From: a virus
Strand: one strand, 5' to 3'
IMG/VR virus record: IMGVR_UViG_3300042992_000266
Span: 1 to 33,833 of that record
DNA: 33,833 nt
The notes beneath the pieces are model-generated. The model made no database searches. It had not been told where the DNA came from and saw only the letters and a list, made by a program, of their open reading frames with translations. The translations under genes and the position numbers were made by a program. The number at the start of each line of letters is the position of its first letter. The first letter of the stretch is position 1. This document shows, piece by piece, positions 17,038 through 22,956 of this stretch.

Positions 17038-18380
17038 AATTCCTCGCCCAAGTCGGAGTTATCCTGATCCGGATTGATGTCTCCGAAATCGCATTCGCCA
17101 CAGGCTTGAGCTGCTTTCTTCCCATCGCCTTTAACGAAGACCAAAACATTTTGGTGAACCTTGCCTAGCTTCCGAGATGTCGAGAACGAGTTGCCCGCCC
17201 GCATCGCAACGGATCCGCAAGTGGTAGTCAAAATCGCCTCATTATAATAATTAAGCCCGGCGGATTTGAATGCCTCCACGGTGTCGCCAACGAAGTTATA
17301 GTAATTCCCGCTCTTATCCCGAACATCACCGACCACAAAGCAAGCGAATCGGTCTTGCTTCAATCGGCTGCAAGCCTTGGCGATGATCTCGAAATACGCT
17401 TCCTTGAAATCTGCATAATCCATCGTTGAGAGATCAAGTGGATTGGAGCTATAAACCTCTAGATCGGCATAGGGAGGACAAGAGAATATAAAATCGGCGT
17501 CTACATCATGGCATATCTTATCAATGTCCCTGCTATCTGCGTTGTGCCAAACCGGGGGAAGATCAGGGCAGATTTTGTCGCCTTGAATCCTATTCGCATT
17601 GACCTGCTCTTGACGAAGATCAACACCGATATACTGCCGCCCAAGGACGGAAGCCACAATGCCGCGAACGGATCCCCCGGCGAATGGATCCAGCACCGTT
17701 CCATTGCTCGGGCTAAACCATCTATAAGCAAGTTCGCAAAGCGTTGGATCGAATATGCTCGTCCCGCTTGCCCCGGTTCGCCTTGCCAGAAGATCCGGAC
17801 GACCTCCAGCCGGAGCGTTGCGACCCTCTTCGCTATCAATGCCAAGAGCGATCCATTTCCTCTTCCTATCCTGCCACCATCCATCCCTTGCATTTAGGAC
17901 GGAAAACGGAGGAACGCCGAATTTAGATGCCAGCGATCCGGATCCACTTCCCTCGCCTTTAGAATCCCCGTCATCATCGCCTTGATCCGGGAATAGATCC
18001 TCTATCTCTTCAGCATCAAATCCGATTAGATCCATATCAAAGTCAGCCTCCCGAAGCTCGGAAATCTCAAGCCCAAGCATCTCGGAATCCCATCCAGAAT
18101 TCAGCGCCAACTTGTTGTCGGCAATGATATAAGCCCGCTTTTGAGTCTCGGTAAGATGCCCTAGCCGGATGCAGGGAACCTCGGTCATCTCCAACTTCCT
18201 TGCAGCCATAACCCTTCCATGCCCGGCAATGATGCCATCATCGGAATCGATTAGGACAGGATTGGTGAATCCAAATTCCCTGATTGAAGCTGCTACTTGA
18301 GCAACCTGTTCATCAGAATGCGTCCGGCTATTGCGAGCATATGGGATTAGCTTATCTAGTTTTACTTTTTCTATTTTCAT
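17034..18380 (-). CDS. ParB-like N-terminal domain fused to DNA methyltransferase
   Basis: The 448-residue protein is a known phage fusion type. Residues 1-95 are a ParB/Srx-like domain (KLIPYARNSRTHSDEQV, then IIAGHGR at 51-57, a nucleotide-binding loop). A charged linker (130-150) follows. The methyltransferase part has the SAM-binding DPFAGGSVRG at 231-240, IGVD at 251-254, and the catalytic loop SCPPY at 300-304. Motif I precedes motif IV, as in gamma-type DNA methylases. Ser instead of Asp/Asn in the catalytic loop leaves adenine versus N4-cytosine open. It probably modifies phage DNA. Overlaps with both neighbours are ATGA type. Confidence 0.85.
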   Translation of the reverse strand: MKIEKVKLDKLIPYARNSRTHSDEQVAQVAASIREFGFTNPVLIDSDDGIIAGHGRVMAARKLEMTEVPCIRLGHLTETQKRAYIIADNKLALNSGWDSEMLGLEISELREADFDMDLIGFDAEEIEDLFPDQGDDDGDSKGEGSGSGSLASKFGVPPFSVLNARDGWWQDRKRKWIALGIDSEEGRNAPAGGRPDLLARRTGASGTSIFDPTLCELAYRWFSPSNGTVLDPFAGGSVRGIVASVLGRQYIGVDLRQEQVNANRIQGDKICPDLPPVWHNADSRDIDKICHDVDADFIFSCPPYADLEVYSSNPLDLSTMDYADFKEAYFEIIAKACSRLKQDRFACFVVGDVRDKSGNYYNFVGDTVEAFKSAGLNYYNEAILTTTCGSVAMRAGNSFSTSRKLGKVHQNVLVFVKGDGKKAAQACGECDFGDINPDQDNSDLGEEL

Positions 18381-19015
18381 TTTTTAGGTTTGGTGAAGTT
18401 CTCAAGCAGGGCAAATGGCTTGGATCCATATGCCGCAAGCCGATCATCTAAATCTATTTCAAGCCCAAGAGAATCCGCCTCGGCTTTTGACCAAACCACC
18501 CTTGCATATTTCAGCTTGTGCCGATCAATCAGCTCGTCGTGCTTTCCTCCATATGATGCCTGAAGCATTAGATTAGGTGGGATCTCGTTGATCCTAGCTA
18601 TCCAGAACGGAAGCGATTTAGTGAAAGCCCAAAAGTGGACATCCTCCCGGGACCGGATGAATCGCAGCCACCCATCAAAATAGTTCTGCGAAAAGAAGTC
18701 CCCGGCGGCATGGATCCGGACTAGCTTTGCCTTTCGGGGGAGGCATTGCAGGACTTCCTCTATCTCTTCGGGGGACTTTCTAACGACCGATTCAAAGTTT
18801 GTCCATAGCCGCTCCCGGACGGATGGATATCTCTCGGTCATTGCGGAATAGCATTTAAACTTTTGTCCCGGTCCGTTGGTGATTTTTCCGGTTTGCCTAT
18901 CTGCTTTTGCCAAGCATTGATCCGCAGCCGGACAGGTCCATCCGCTAGGGATGTTCCAAGCATAGGTAGCCGGATCGAATAGATATCTGTTCCCCTTGGT
19001 GAATGCTGGCTTCAT
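18377..19015 (-). CDS. GP88-like phage protein (possible Fe-S/radical-SAM relative)
   Basis: The 212-residue protein resembles the family named after mycobacteriophage gene product 88, with unknown function. The N-terminal half has IPSGWTCPAADQC (Cys28, Cys34) and KFKCYSA (Cys55). The central RIHAAGDFFSQNYFDGWLRFI and WAFTKSLPFW stretch is the family core. The three cysteines and barrel-like pattern recall Gp37/Gp68 and radical-SAM-like phage proteins, but there is no CxxxCxxC motif, so that link is tentative. It precedes the ParB-methyltransferase with an ATGA overlap. Genes of this family are often near methyltransferases. Confidence 0.65.
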   Translation of the reverse strand: MKPAFTKGNRYLFDPATYAWNIPSGWTCPAADQCLAKADRQTGKITNGPGQKFKCYSAMTERYPSVRERLWTNFESVVRKSPEEIEEVLQCLPRKAKLVRIHAAGDFFSQNYFDGWLRFIRSREDVHFWAFTKSLPFWIARINEIPPNLMLQASYGGKHDELIDRHKLKYARVVWSKAEADSLGLEIDLDDRLAAYGSKPFALLENFTKPKK

Positions 19016-19036
19016 GCTTTTTATAATGTGGAAGAT

Positions 19037-19183
19037 TTATGGAACTACATCGATTGTGTCCATTGTGAGAACAGTTGTCCTAGCGACAAGCGGATCCTCT
19101 CCATAGAAGATCAGGTCATCAATTGCCTCTTCGATGGAATCGTATTTATTCAATGCGATATCATCGATGATTTTGTCGATCAT
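19037..19183 (-). CDS. 48-residue acidic microprotein, unknown
   Basis: The ATG at 19183 shares one base with the stop of the MuF-peptidase gene (TAATG), the same arrangement as at 20796, 32277 and 32477. The product, Met-Ile-Asp-Lys-Ile-Ile-Asp-Asp-Ile-Ala and onward, is acidic (Asp/Glu-rich) and probably helical, ending Thr-Ile-Asp-Val-Val-Pro. No family is recognised. The region would otherwise be a 167-base gap in a tightly packed operon, which supports a real gene. Confidence 0.6.
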   Translation of the reverse strand: MIDKIIDDIALNKYDSIEEAIDDLIFYGEDPLVARTTVLTMDTIDVVP

Positions 19184-20796
19184 TACTTGGTTTTTATCCA
19201 TCCTACTTTGATAAATATTTTTTCTATCTCTTGGGCAATCGGCACAAAGTCATCATCATCCCATTGATCGGGATATCTAGCTCCATTGGTAGGGACTCCC
19301 TGTCTTTCTTTCAATTGCTCAAGCATCTTCGGGTTGCCTGACTTGGTTGCGATATATTGAGCATATGCCCGCGCAAACATTTCGTGATTAGATGTGAAGT
19401 AGTCAATGCTTCTTTGAGTTATCCCGGTGCTTGAAAAGATTTCTTTTATCTTCCTAGATTGGAAAGCAGCCTTTCTAAAATCCGAGAACAGATCAGAATA
19501 GGATGCCATTGATTGAATGCCTTTAGATCCGGTATTAGGAATCAATCCCTTAAATCCCTTATGGTCCATCCAATGCCCCATCTCATGCGTCAATGTCATT
19601 GGGGTTTTTCCAACCTTGAATATATCAATGTTGCCATCGGTAAGGCTATACTGACCATTTGCCGTTCCAGTAGATTTTTTAAAGTTAAGATATGCCGCTG
19701 GCAGCGGTCCGTCTCCGTGGATCGAATCGATTGTCTGAACAACTTCATCTGACAAAATCTTTTCCAATCTTGTTTCAGATGCTGATCTAAAAAGTTTGCT
19801 GGATATCTTCGTACCTTCCGGCTCGGTCTCCCCGGGCTTCGGCGCTGCAACCGGAGCTGGAGCCGTAGCTGGAGCGGGGATGGGAACCGGGACTGGAGCC
19901 GGGGCCGGAATCTGTCCGCTGCGAAGCGCCTTCAGCCCCTCAAGGGTTAGCTTTCCATCTGCGGTTAGCGCCTGTGGGCCTAGCCGGGATGTAATGGCAT
20001 TGATCGCTTGTTGCCGGATATCCGGAGTGATATCGCTGATATCGGCATTTACGCCTTTGTTAAATCTTGTCGGAAGCGTTGCGCCAAATTGAGTTAGATC
20101 GGGCGGCATGACCTTTTCCCCGGGCTTCACAAGCCCTAGCGCCTCGGCTCGCTTGCGAGATACCGGGAATGTGGTCATAAATGAGTTAAAGCCCCAAGGT
20201 CCCCAAGGAACACCGAAGCCACCGATGTCTGGCGAATTCTGCTCAAGCCAGAACTGGATATCATCGAAGCGCCGGACAGCACCCTCGTTGGCAACATGGA
20301 GCGTCCGTGGAACTTTTGCTCCGGGAGTGCGGACAAACTCGGCAGCGGGAAACCTATCGATCCTAGCCGGATCCGAAACCCGGGATTGATAGATGGCGAA
20401 ATCTTGGGCTTGAGCCGTATTCGTATTGAAGATCAGCTTTAGCCGGGATGCGCTGATTACATTCTGGATGGATTCATTCTTAAAATCTTCGGGGCTTGCC
20501 AGTCCTTCGCTGATTAGCAGGGCAGCGGCTTTCTCTCGGAATTTGGCTAGGCCGGATTCCTTGAAAACGATTTCATTCCCTCCAGATGGCGTGAGGATTG
20601 ATTCTGTCGCCCCGGATTGCCAGTCCAGCAACATGGAGCGCATCCGATGGAGAACCCGCGCAGAATTGATTGTGGCGCTAAAGAAGCTGCGTTGCCGGAT
20701 AGCTGGAGCGACTGCCGCCCATTCTTGAGAGTTGAAGGATCCGGGGGAAACTTTCCGCCGGACGAGATATTTCAGGCCATCAAGGTAGGTTTCCAT
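19183..20796 (-). CDS. MuF-type head morphogenesis protein fused to zinc metallopeptidase
   Basis: The protein has 537 residues. Residues 1-235 match the Mu gpF (MuF) head protein of DUF935-type phages: SFFSATINSARVLHRMRSML, then ASRLKLIFNTNTAQAQDFAIYQSRV and FGVPWGPWGFNSFMTTFPVSRKRAEALGL. A Pro/Ala-rich linker occupies about 296-325. Residues 330-537 carry HEMGH at 404-408 and a later SNHEMFARAYAQYI helix (about 469-482), the layout of gluzincin-type peptidases found in large polyvalent phage proteins. MuF proteins sit at the portal and can be injected; the peptidase may act on a head or host protein. TAATG coupling joins it to both neighbours. Confidence 0.8.
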   Translation of the reverse strand: METYLDGLKYLVRRKVSPGSFNSQEWAAVAPAIRQRSFFSATINSARVLHRMRSMLLDWQSGATESILTPSGGNEIVFKESGLAKFREKAAALLISEGLASPEDFKNESIQNVISASRLKLIFNTNTAQAQDFAIYQSRVSDPARIDRFPAAEFVRTPGAKVPRTLHVANEGAVRRFDDIQFWLEQNSPDIGGFGVPWGPWGFNSFMTTFPVSRKRAEALGLVKPGEKVMPPDLTQFGATLPTRFNKGVNADISDITPDIRQQAINAITSRLGPQALTADGKLTLEGLKALRSGQIPAPAPVPVPIPAPATAPAPVAAPKPGETEPEGTKISSKLFRSASETRLEKILSDEVVQTIDSIHGDGPLPAAYLNFKKSTGTANGQYSLTDGNIDIFKVGKTPMTLTHEMGHWMDHKGFKGLIPNTGSKGIQSMASYSDLFSDFRKAAFQSRKIKEIFSSTGITQRSIDYFTSNHEMFARAYAQYIATKSGNPKMLEQLKERQGVPTNGARYPDQWDDDDFVPIAQEIEKIFIKVGWIKTK

Positions 20797-21077
20797 TATT
20801 TTCCGTCTGTCAGTTTTTGGATGGCATTGAACGCGGATGATGCAAGGCCGGGGATTGATTGCATCGGTTTAGGCTTGAGCGGGCGGATCTTGTGGGGGGG
20901 TGAATATCGCGCATCATTGCTGGCTTCATGCTTCGCTATGAGCCTTAATGCGTAAAGACTTGGGCGGATTCTTTGCACGATTTTTAGAATATGTAAAGAT
21001 TCTGCTGATATTGCAATCCGTAACAGAATAACGCATCGGGAACAAATCAGCGTTCCCGGAATTTTCCCTGATTCCAT
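20796..21077 (-). CDS. First leftward ORF, small unknown protein
   Basis: This 93-residue frame ends with TAATG coupling into the MuF-peptidase gene, which suggests real translation at least at its end. The N-terminal half is hydrophobic and basic (LICSRCVILLRIAISAESLHILKIV); the C-terminal half is basic and proline-rich (PPHKIRPLKPKPMQS) before an amphipathic end. No family is recognised. The ATG at 21077 lies next to the control region and its first codons overlap an inverted repeat (21037-21058). The only other in-frame Met (residue 72) would give 22 residues. Confidence 0.45.
   Translation of the reverse strand: MESGKIPGTLICSRCVILLRIAISAESLHILKIVQRIRPSLYALRLIAKHEASNDARYSPPHKIRPLKPKPMQSIPGLASSAFNAIQKLTDGK
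21037..21058. promoter_or_regulatory. Inverted repeat CGGGAAC/GTTCCCG (operator candidate 1)
   Basis: Perfect 7-bp arms at 21037-21043 and 21052-21058 flank an 8-base spacer. They overlap the first codons of the leftward ORF. The right half, CAGCGTTCCC, recurs at 21265-21274, which suggests a protein-binding site used twice. Confidence 0.45.
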
Positions 21078-21112
21078 AAGGGATCCAGCCCTAATAATAA
21101 TAATAATAACAT
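21047..21112 (-). CDS. Possible poly-leucine leader peptide
   Basis: An ATG at 21112 opens 21 codons, beginning with six consecutive TTA leucine codons and ending at 21047 inside the next ORF in a different frame. Codon runs of one amino acid in a leader resemble attenuation peptides, but the run is also a simple TAA microsatellite read on the other strand. It could be chance. Confidence 0.2.
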   Translation of the reverse strand: MLLLLLLGLDPLWNQGKFRER

Positions 21113-21133
21113 AATTACATATTTATTTATATA

Positions 21134-21169
21134 TATATAGAGAGAGAGAGGGATATATCTCTCTATATA
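21134..21169. repeat. A/T-rich 12-bp inverted repeat
   Basis: Arms TATATAGAGAGA (21134-21145) and TCTCTCTATATA (21158-21169) are perfectly complementary around a 12-base spacer that continues the GA run. It could form a cruciform or mark an unwinding element. The low complexity means it may also be slippage-derived. Confidence 0.6.
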
Positions 21170-21194
21170 AGTATATAGGGCTATATCTTGGAAA

Positions 21195-21211
21195 AGCGTT
21201 ACCAGCGTAAC
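21195..21211. promoter_or_regulatory. GTTAC/GTAAC inverted repeat with GTTACCAGCGT
   Basis: The sequence AGCGTTACCAGCGTAAC contains the 5-bp inverted arms GTTAC and GTAAC. The unit GTTACCAGCGT recurs in the same orientation at 21260-21270, about 60 bases away. This is a candidate binding site for a phage regulator or replication initiator. Confidence 0.4.
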
Positions 21212-21246
21212 TTTCGCTTAATCGATTTAGGATCAATGAGTTGCAC

Positions 21247-21274
21247 GGGAACATGGCTTGTTACCAGCGTTCCC
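21247..21274. promoter_or_regulatory. GGGAAC...GTTCCC inverted repeat (operator candidate 2)
   Basis: Six-base arms lie at 21247-21252 and 21269-21274 with a 16-base spacer containing GTTACCAGC. It shares GGGAAC and CAGCGTTCCC with candidate 1 at 21037-21058. The pair brackets the A/T-rich segment. Confidence 0.4.
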
Positions 21275-21311
21275 ATATGGAAGGAATCGAGGGAATCCCG
21301 GCGAAAATCAT

Positions 21312-21420
21312 CAAGAATTGATGTGCCGGATCAAGGATTCTTGGGAAATTTATCAAGAAATTTTGCCCTTGTAAGCCGCATAAACACAAGGATTCTTGAT
21401 TTTCTTGAAACTTTTTCTTG
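21312..21420. repeat. Cluster of CAAGAA/TTCTTG boxes
   Basis: Six boxes are present: CAAGAA at 21312 and 21354, and TTCTTG at 21338, 21393, 21402 and 21415. Two of them belong to exact copies of CAAGGATTCTTG (21332-21343 and 21387-21398), a near-palindrome. The density just upstream of the rightward operon suggests iterons or activator/repressor sites. Confidence 0.55.
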
Positions 21421-21445
21421 AGAATCCGAAGGAATTCTTTAGATT
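21418..21445 (+). promoter_or_regulatory. Possible sigma70-type promoter for the rightward operon
   Basis: TTGAGA (21418-21423) and TAGATT (21440-21445) are separated by 16 bases, matching 5 of 6 and 4 of 6 consensus positions. Transcription would begin near 21452, at the base of the first leader hairpin. The spacing is slightly short and the host factor is unknown, so the call is tentative. Confidence 0.35.
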
Positions 21446-21451
21446 GAATCC

Positions 21452-21490
21452 GTCAGCCGCTCATGGCTGACAGAACCAGAACCAACCAAC
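21452..21490 (+). promoter_or_regulatory. Hairpin plus C/A-rich leader, gene at 21491
   Basis: GTCAGCC (21452-21458) pairs perfectly with GGCTGAC (21465-21471) around the loop GCTCAT. A 19-base leader almost without G or T, ending AACCAACCAAC, leads to the ATG. No Shine-Dalgarno sequence is present. It is the first of three leaders with this layout. Confidence 0.55.
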
Positions 21491-21688
21491 ATGAAAATCA
21501 AATCAGCAACCAAAAGAGCAGTCGCCAAATACGGAATCCAAACCTGCATCGATGCCTACGCAATGCACGAAGACGGCAACGGAGCCAGCACGGTCTCCCA
21601 TAGCTTCTCAATCCTCAACGGCAACACGAATGCTGGAGATGCAGCGATCAACGCTGGACGAGATATCAAAGAAAACGGAGTCATCTAA
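21491..21688 (+). CDS. Early small protein 1, unknown
   Basis: The 65-residue product begins MKIKSATKRAVAKYGIQTCIDAYAMHEDGNG and is probably an N-terminal helix followed by a Gly/Asn/Ala-rich part (NGNTNAGDAAINAGRDI). Its charge is near neutral with no membrane segment. It is the first gene of the rightward operon, so it is likely made earliest and could affect host metabolism, though nothing in the sequence shows this. Translation starts after a hairpin and a G-poor leader (21452-21490). No family is recognised. Confidence 0.65.
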   Translation: MKIKSATKRAVAKYGIQTCIDAYAMHEDGNGASTVSHSFSILNGNTNAGDAAINAGRDIKENGVI

Positions 21689-21696
21689 CCAACCCC

Positions 21697-21745
21697 GCCG
21701 GGTTCCATCCCCGGCACAACCAACCAGAACCAACCAGAACCAACC
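21697..21745 (+). promoter_or_regulatory. Hairpin with TTCCATC loop plus C/A-rich leader, gene at 21746
   Basis: GCCGGG (21697-21702) pairs with CCCGGC (21710-21715) around the seven-base loop TTCCATC. It begins eight bases after the stop of the previous gene. A 30-base leader follows containing repeated ACCAACCAGA units and no Shine-Dalgarno. The loop is identical to that at 21988-21994, although the stems differ. Confidence 0.65.
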
Positions 21746-21973
21746 ATGACAACTACCAAGAATTCCATCGCATCCCTAATCCCCAACAAGGAAGTGCTGA
21801 AGATGCTCCAGTCGCTTAAAGATTCAGAATGCTTCACGATTGAGGCTGACCTAGAATCCGGGACGATTCGCGCATTGCACGGAGAAAATCAGACGAGGGT
21901 ATTCGTTGCTCTTCGCAAGGGGAAGCCGGGCGCACCTTGGATCGTCCGGATGCACTCCAAGCTATTTATCTAA
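21746..21973 (+). CDS. Early small protein 2, unknown
   Basis: The 75-residue product is MTTTKNSIASLIPNKEVLKM followed by a beta-rich part (CFTIEADLESGTIRALHGENQTRVFVALRKGKPGAPWIVRMHSKLF). The pattern of a short helix then three or four strands with basic residues would suit a small nucleic-acid- or protein-binding domain, but no family is recognised. It is preceded and followed by hairpin leaders, so each early gene may be controlled separately. Confidence 0.65.
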   Translation: MTTTKNSIASLIPNKEVLKMLQSLKDSECFTIEADLESGTIRALHGENQTRVFVALRKGKPGAPWIVRMHSKLFI

Positions 21974-21981
21974 CCAATCTC

Positions 21982-22025
21982 CCGGGGTTCCATCCCCCGG
22001 ATCTAACCGAACCAAAAATAACACC
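21982..22025 (+). promoter_or_regulatory. Second TTCCATC-loop hairpin plus A/C-rich leader, gene at 22026
   Basis: CCGGGG (21982-21987) pairs with CCCCGG (21995-22000) around TTCCATC (21988-21994), starting nine bases after a stop codon. The next 25 bases (ATCTAACCGAACCAAAAATAACACC) lead to ATG. Relative to 21697-21715 the stem bases change while pairing and loop are kept. Confidence 0.65.
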
Positions 22026-22238
22026 ATGAATGAATCAGACCTAGCTTGTTTAATCGCAGAATCGCTTTCCGAATTCACGGAAGACATCATCGCCTCCGGA
22101 CGCGAGTCCCTGCACGGATTCGATTATGACGGAGCGGAGATCGAAACCTACGAGGATGCCGGGATCCTATCCCGGGATGCCGGGCTTGTTATCCGCATCG
22201 CCGGAAAGAAATTCTATGTCACAATCAGCAGAAATTGA
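22026..22238 (+). CDS. Early small protein 3, unknown
   Basis: From ATG at 22026 the product has 70 residues. The frame is open upstream to 21906, but that part overlaps the previous gene in another frame and lacks the hairpin leader, so 22026 is preferred. The sequence is acidic at first (MNESDLACLIAESLSEFTEDIIAS) and ends in a beta-hairpin-like RDAGLVIRIAGKKFYVTISRN. It is a soluble protein with no known motif. Confidence 0.65.
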   Translation: MNESDLACLIAESLSEFTEDIIASGRESLHGFDYDGAEIETYEDAGILSRDAGLVIRIAGKKFYVTISRN

Positions 22239-22242
22239 ACCA

Positions 22243-22449
22243 ATGAATAAATACGAAACCAAAGCAGTCCAGCTCTCGCTTGCCGTCCTAGACGGGGTGG
22301 AGCGCACCACCGATGTCACGGTCTATAATATCGTAAAGTGCATAAGCGATGCCATCCGGCAGCTTCACTTCACCAGCGTCGAGCGAGAGCTTGTCGATGA
22401 TGCGGTGCTTACGGCACTTGAGCAGAAAGGAGTGGAAGTTTGTTATTAA
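22243..22449 (+). CDS. Small unknown protein
   Basis: The 68-residue product begins MNKYETKAVQLSLAVLDGVERTTDVTVYNIVKCISDAIRQL and is mostly helical, without motifs. The frame extends upstream to 22126 but that part lies over the previous gene. The start here is four bases after the previous stop with the leader AATTGAACCAATG. No Shine-Dalgarno is visible. It may form an operon with the small membrane protein that follows. Confidence 0.6.
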   Translation: MNKYETKAVQLSLAVLDGVERTTDVTVYNIVKCISDAIRQLHFTSVERELVDDAVLTALEQKGVEVCY

Positions 22450-22450
22450 G

Positions 22451-22552
22451 ATGAATTGGGAACCACCAATTTGGCTTGGAATGATAATCTCCGGGATCCT
22501 TGGACTCTTATTTGTCGGGGCAGCTATTCTGCTTCACCACCTAACCCATTAA
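22451..22552 (+). CDS. 33-residue single-pass membrane protein
   Basis: The ATG at 22451 follows the preceding stop by one base. The product MNWEPPIWLGMIISGILGLL and onward has one hydrophobic stretch (about residues 8-28) and ends HHLTH. A short membrane protein in the early operon could alter the host envelope or exclude other phages, but there is no direct evidence. Confidence 0.55.
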   Translation: MNWEPPIWLGMIISGILGLLFVGAAILLHHLTH

Positions 22553-22556
22553 GCAA

Positions 22557-22787
22557 ATGATCGAATCAAATAAGAATAATATTTGGGGGCGCATCTATCA
22601 AATCGGAAAGAACGCATCCGGGAGATATCAATCGATATGTTCATGCGGCGGGCGCTATGCCAAGCAAGTCACAGTTCATCTTTCGGATTTCGACTACCAA
22701 CCTATAAAGATTGACCGCGCAGAATTCGCAAAGCTAATTCGACAACACAGGAAAAATGAAAAAAGAAATAAAGCTGAAGAAAAATGA
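22557..22787 (+). CDS. Small basic protein with CxC motif
   Basis: The 76-residue protein contains SICSCGG near 27-33, a pair of strands with aromatic residues, and a strongly basic C-terminal helix (RQHRKNEKRNKAEEK). The Cys-x-Cys pair might bind a metal only with other ligands, which are not evident. The start ATG is four bases after the preceding stop. Its end overlaps the next gene by 32 bases. Unknown family; perhaps nucleic-acid binding. Confidence 0.5.
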   Translation: MIESNKNNIWGRIYQIGKNASGRYQSICSCGGRYAKQVTVHLSDFDYQPIKIDRAEFAKLIRQHRKNEKRNKAEEK

Positions 22788-22956
22788 TCCCTGTCCGAAA
22801 TGCGGAGGGAGGATCGAATGGGATCTAGGTGATTCTGGATCCCGTTGGGAACCGGGGACTCCGCCTTGGATCGGATGTTCGGAATGTGAATTCTCTCCGG
22901 AGGATGAAGAAATAGACCACGACAGTTTTTATCCCTACAATAAATATGAACAATAA
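22756..22956 (+). CDS. Small zinc-ribbon protein
   Basis: The 66-residue protein has a typical zinc ribbon: CPKCGGRIEWDLGD at 13-26 and CSECEFSP at 41-48, four cysteines in two knuckles. The C-terminus is acidic (PEDEEIDHDS). Its start is in the basic end of the previous gene, with AGGA just upstream of the ATG, one of the few Shine-Dalgarno-like signals here. Role unknown; a protein- or nucleic-acid-binding adaptor is plausible. It overlaps the exonuclease start by 11 bases. Confidence 0.6.
   Translation: MKKEIKLKKNDPCPKCGGRIEWDLGDSGSRWEPGTPPWIGCSECEFSPEDEEIDHDSFYPYNKYEQ

Larger units (their letters stand above)
21078..21490. promoter_or_regulatory. Divergent control region / candidate origin
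   Basis: These 413 bases separate the leftward and rightward operons and form the only sizeable non-coding stretch. They hold an A/T-rich part (21090-21180) with a long inverted repeat, a repeat of GTTACCAGCGT, inverted GGGAAC/GTTCCC sites, and six CAAGAA/TTCTTG boxes. At the right end are a promoter-like sequence and a hairpin. Both operons must start here. A role as replication origin is plausible because of the A/T-rich DNA and repeats, but no origin is proven. Confidence 0.7.
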
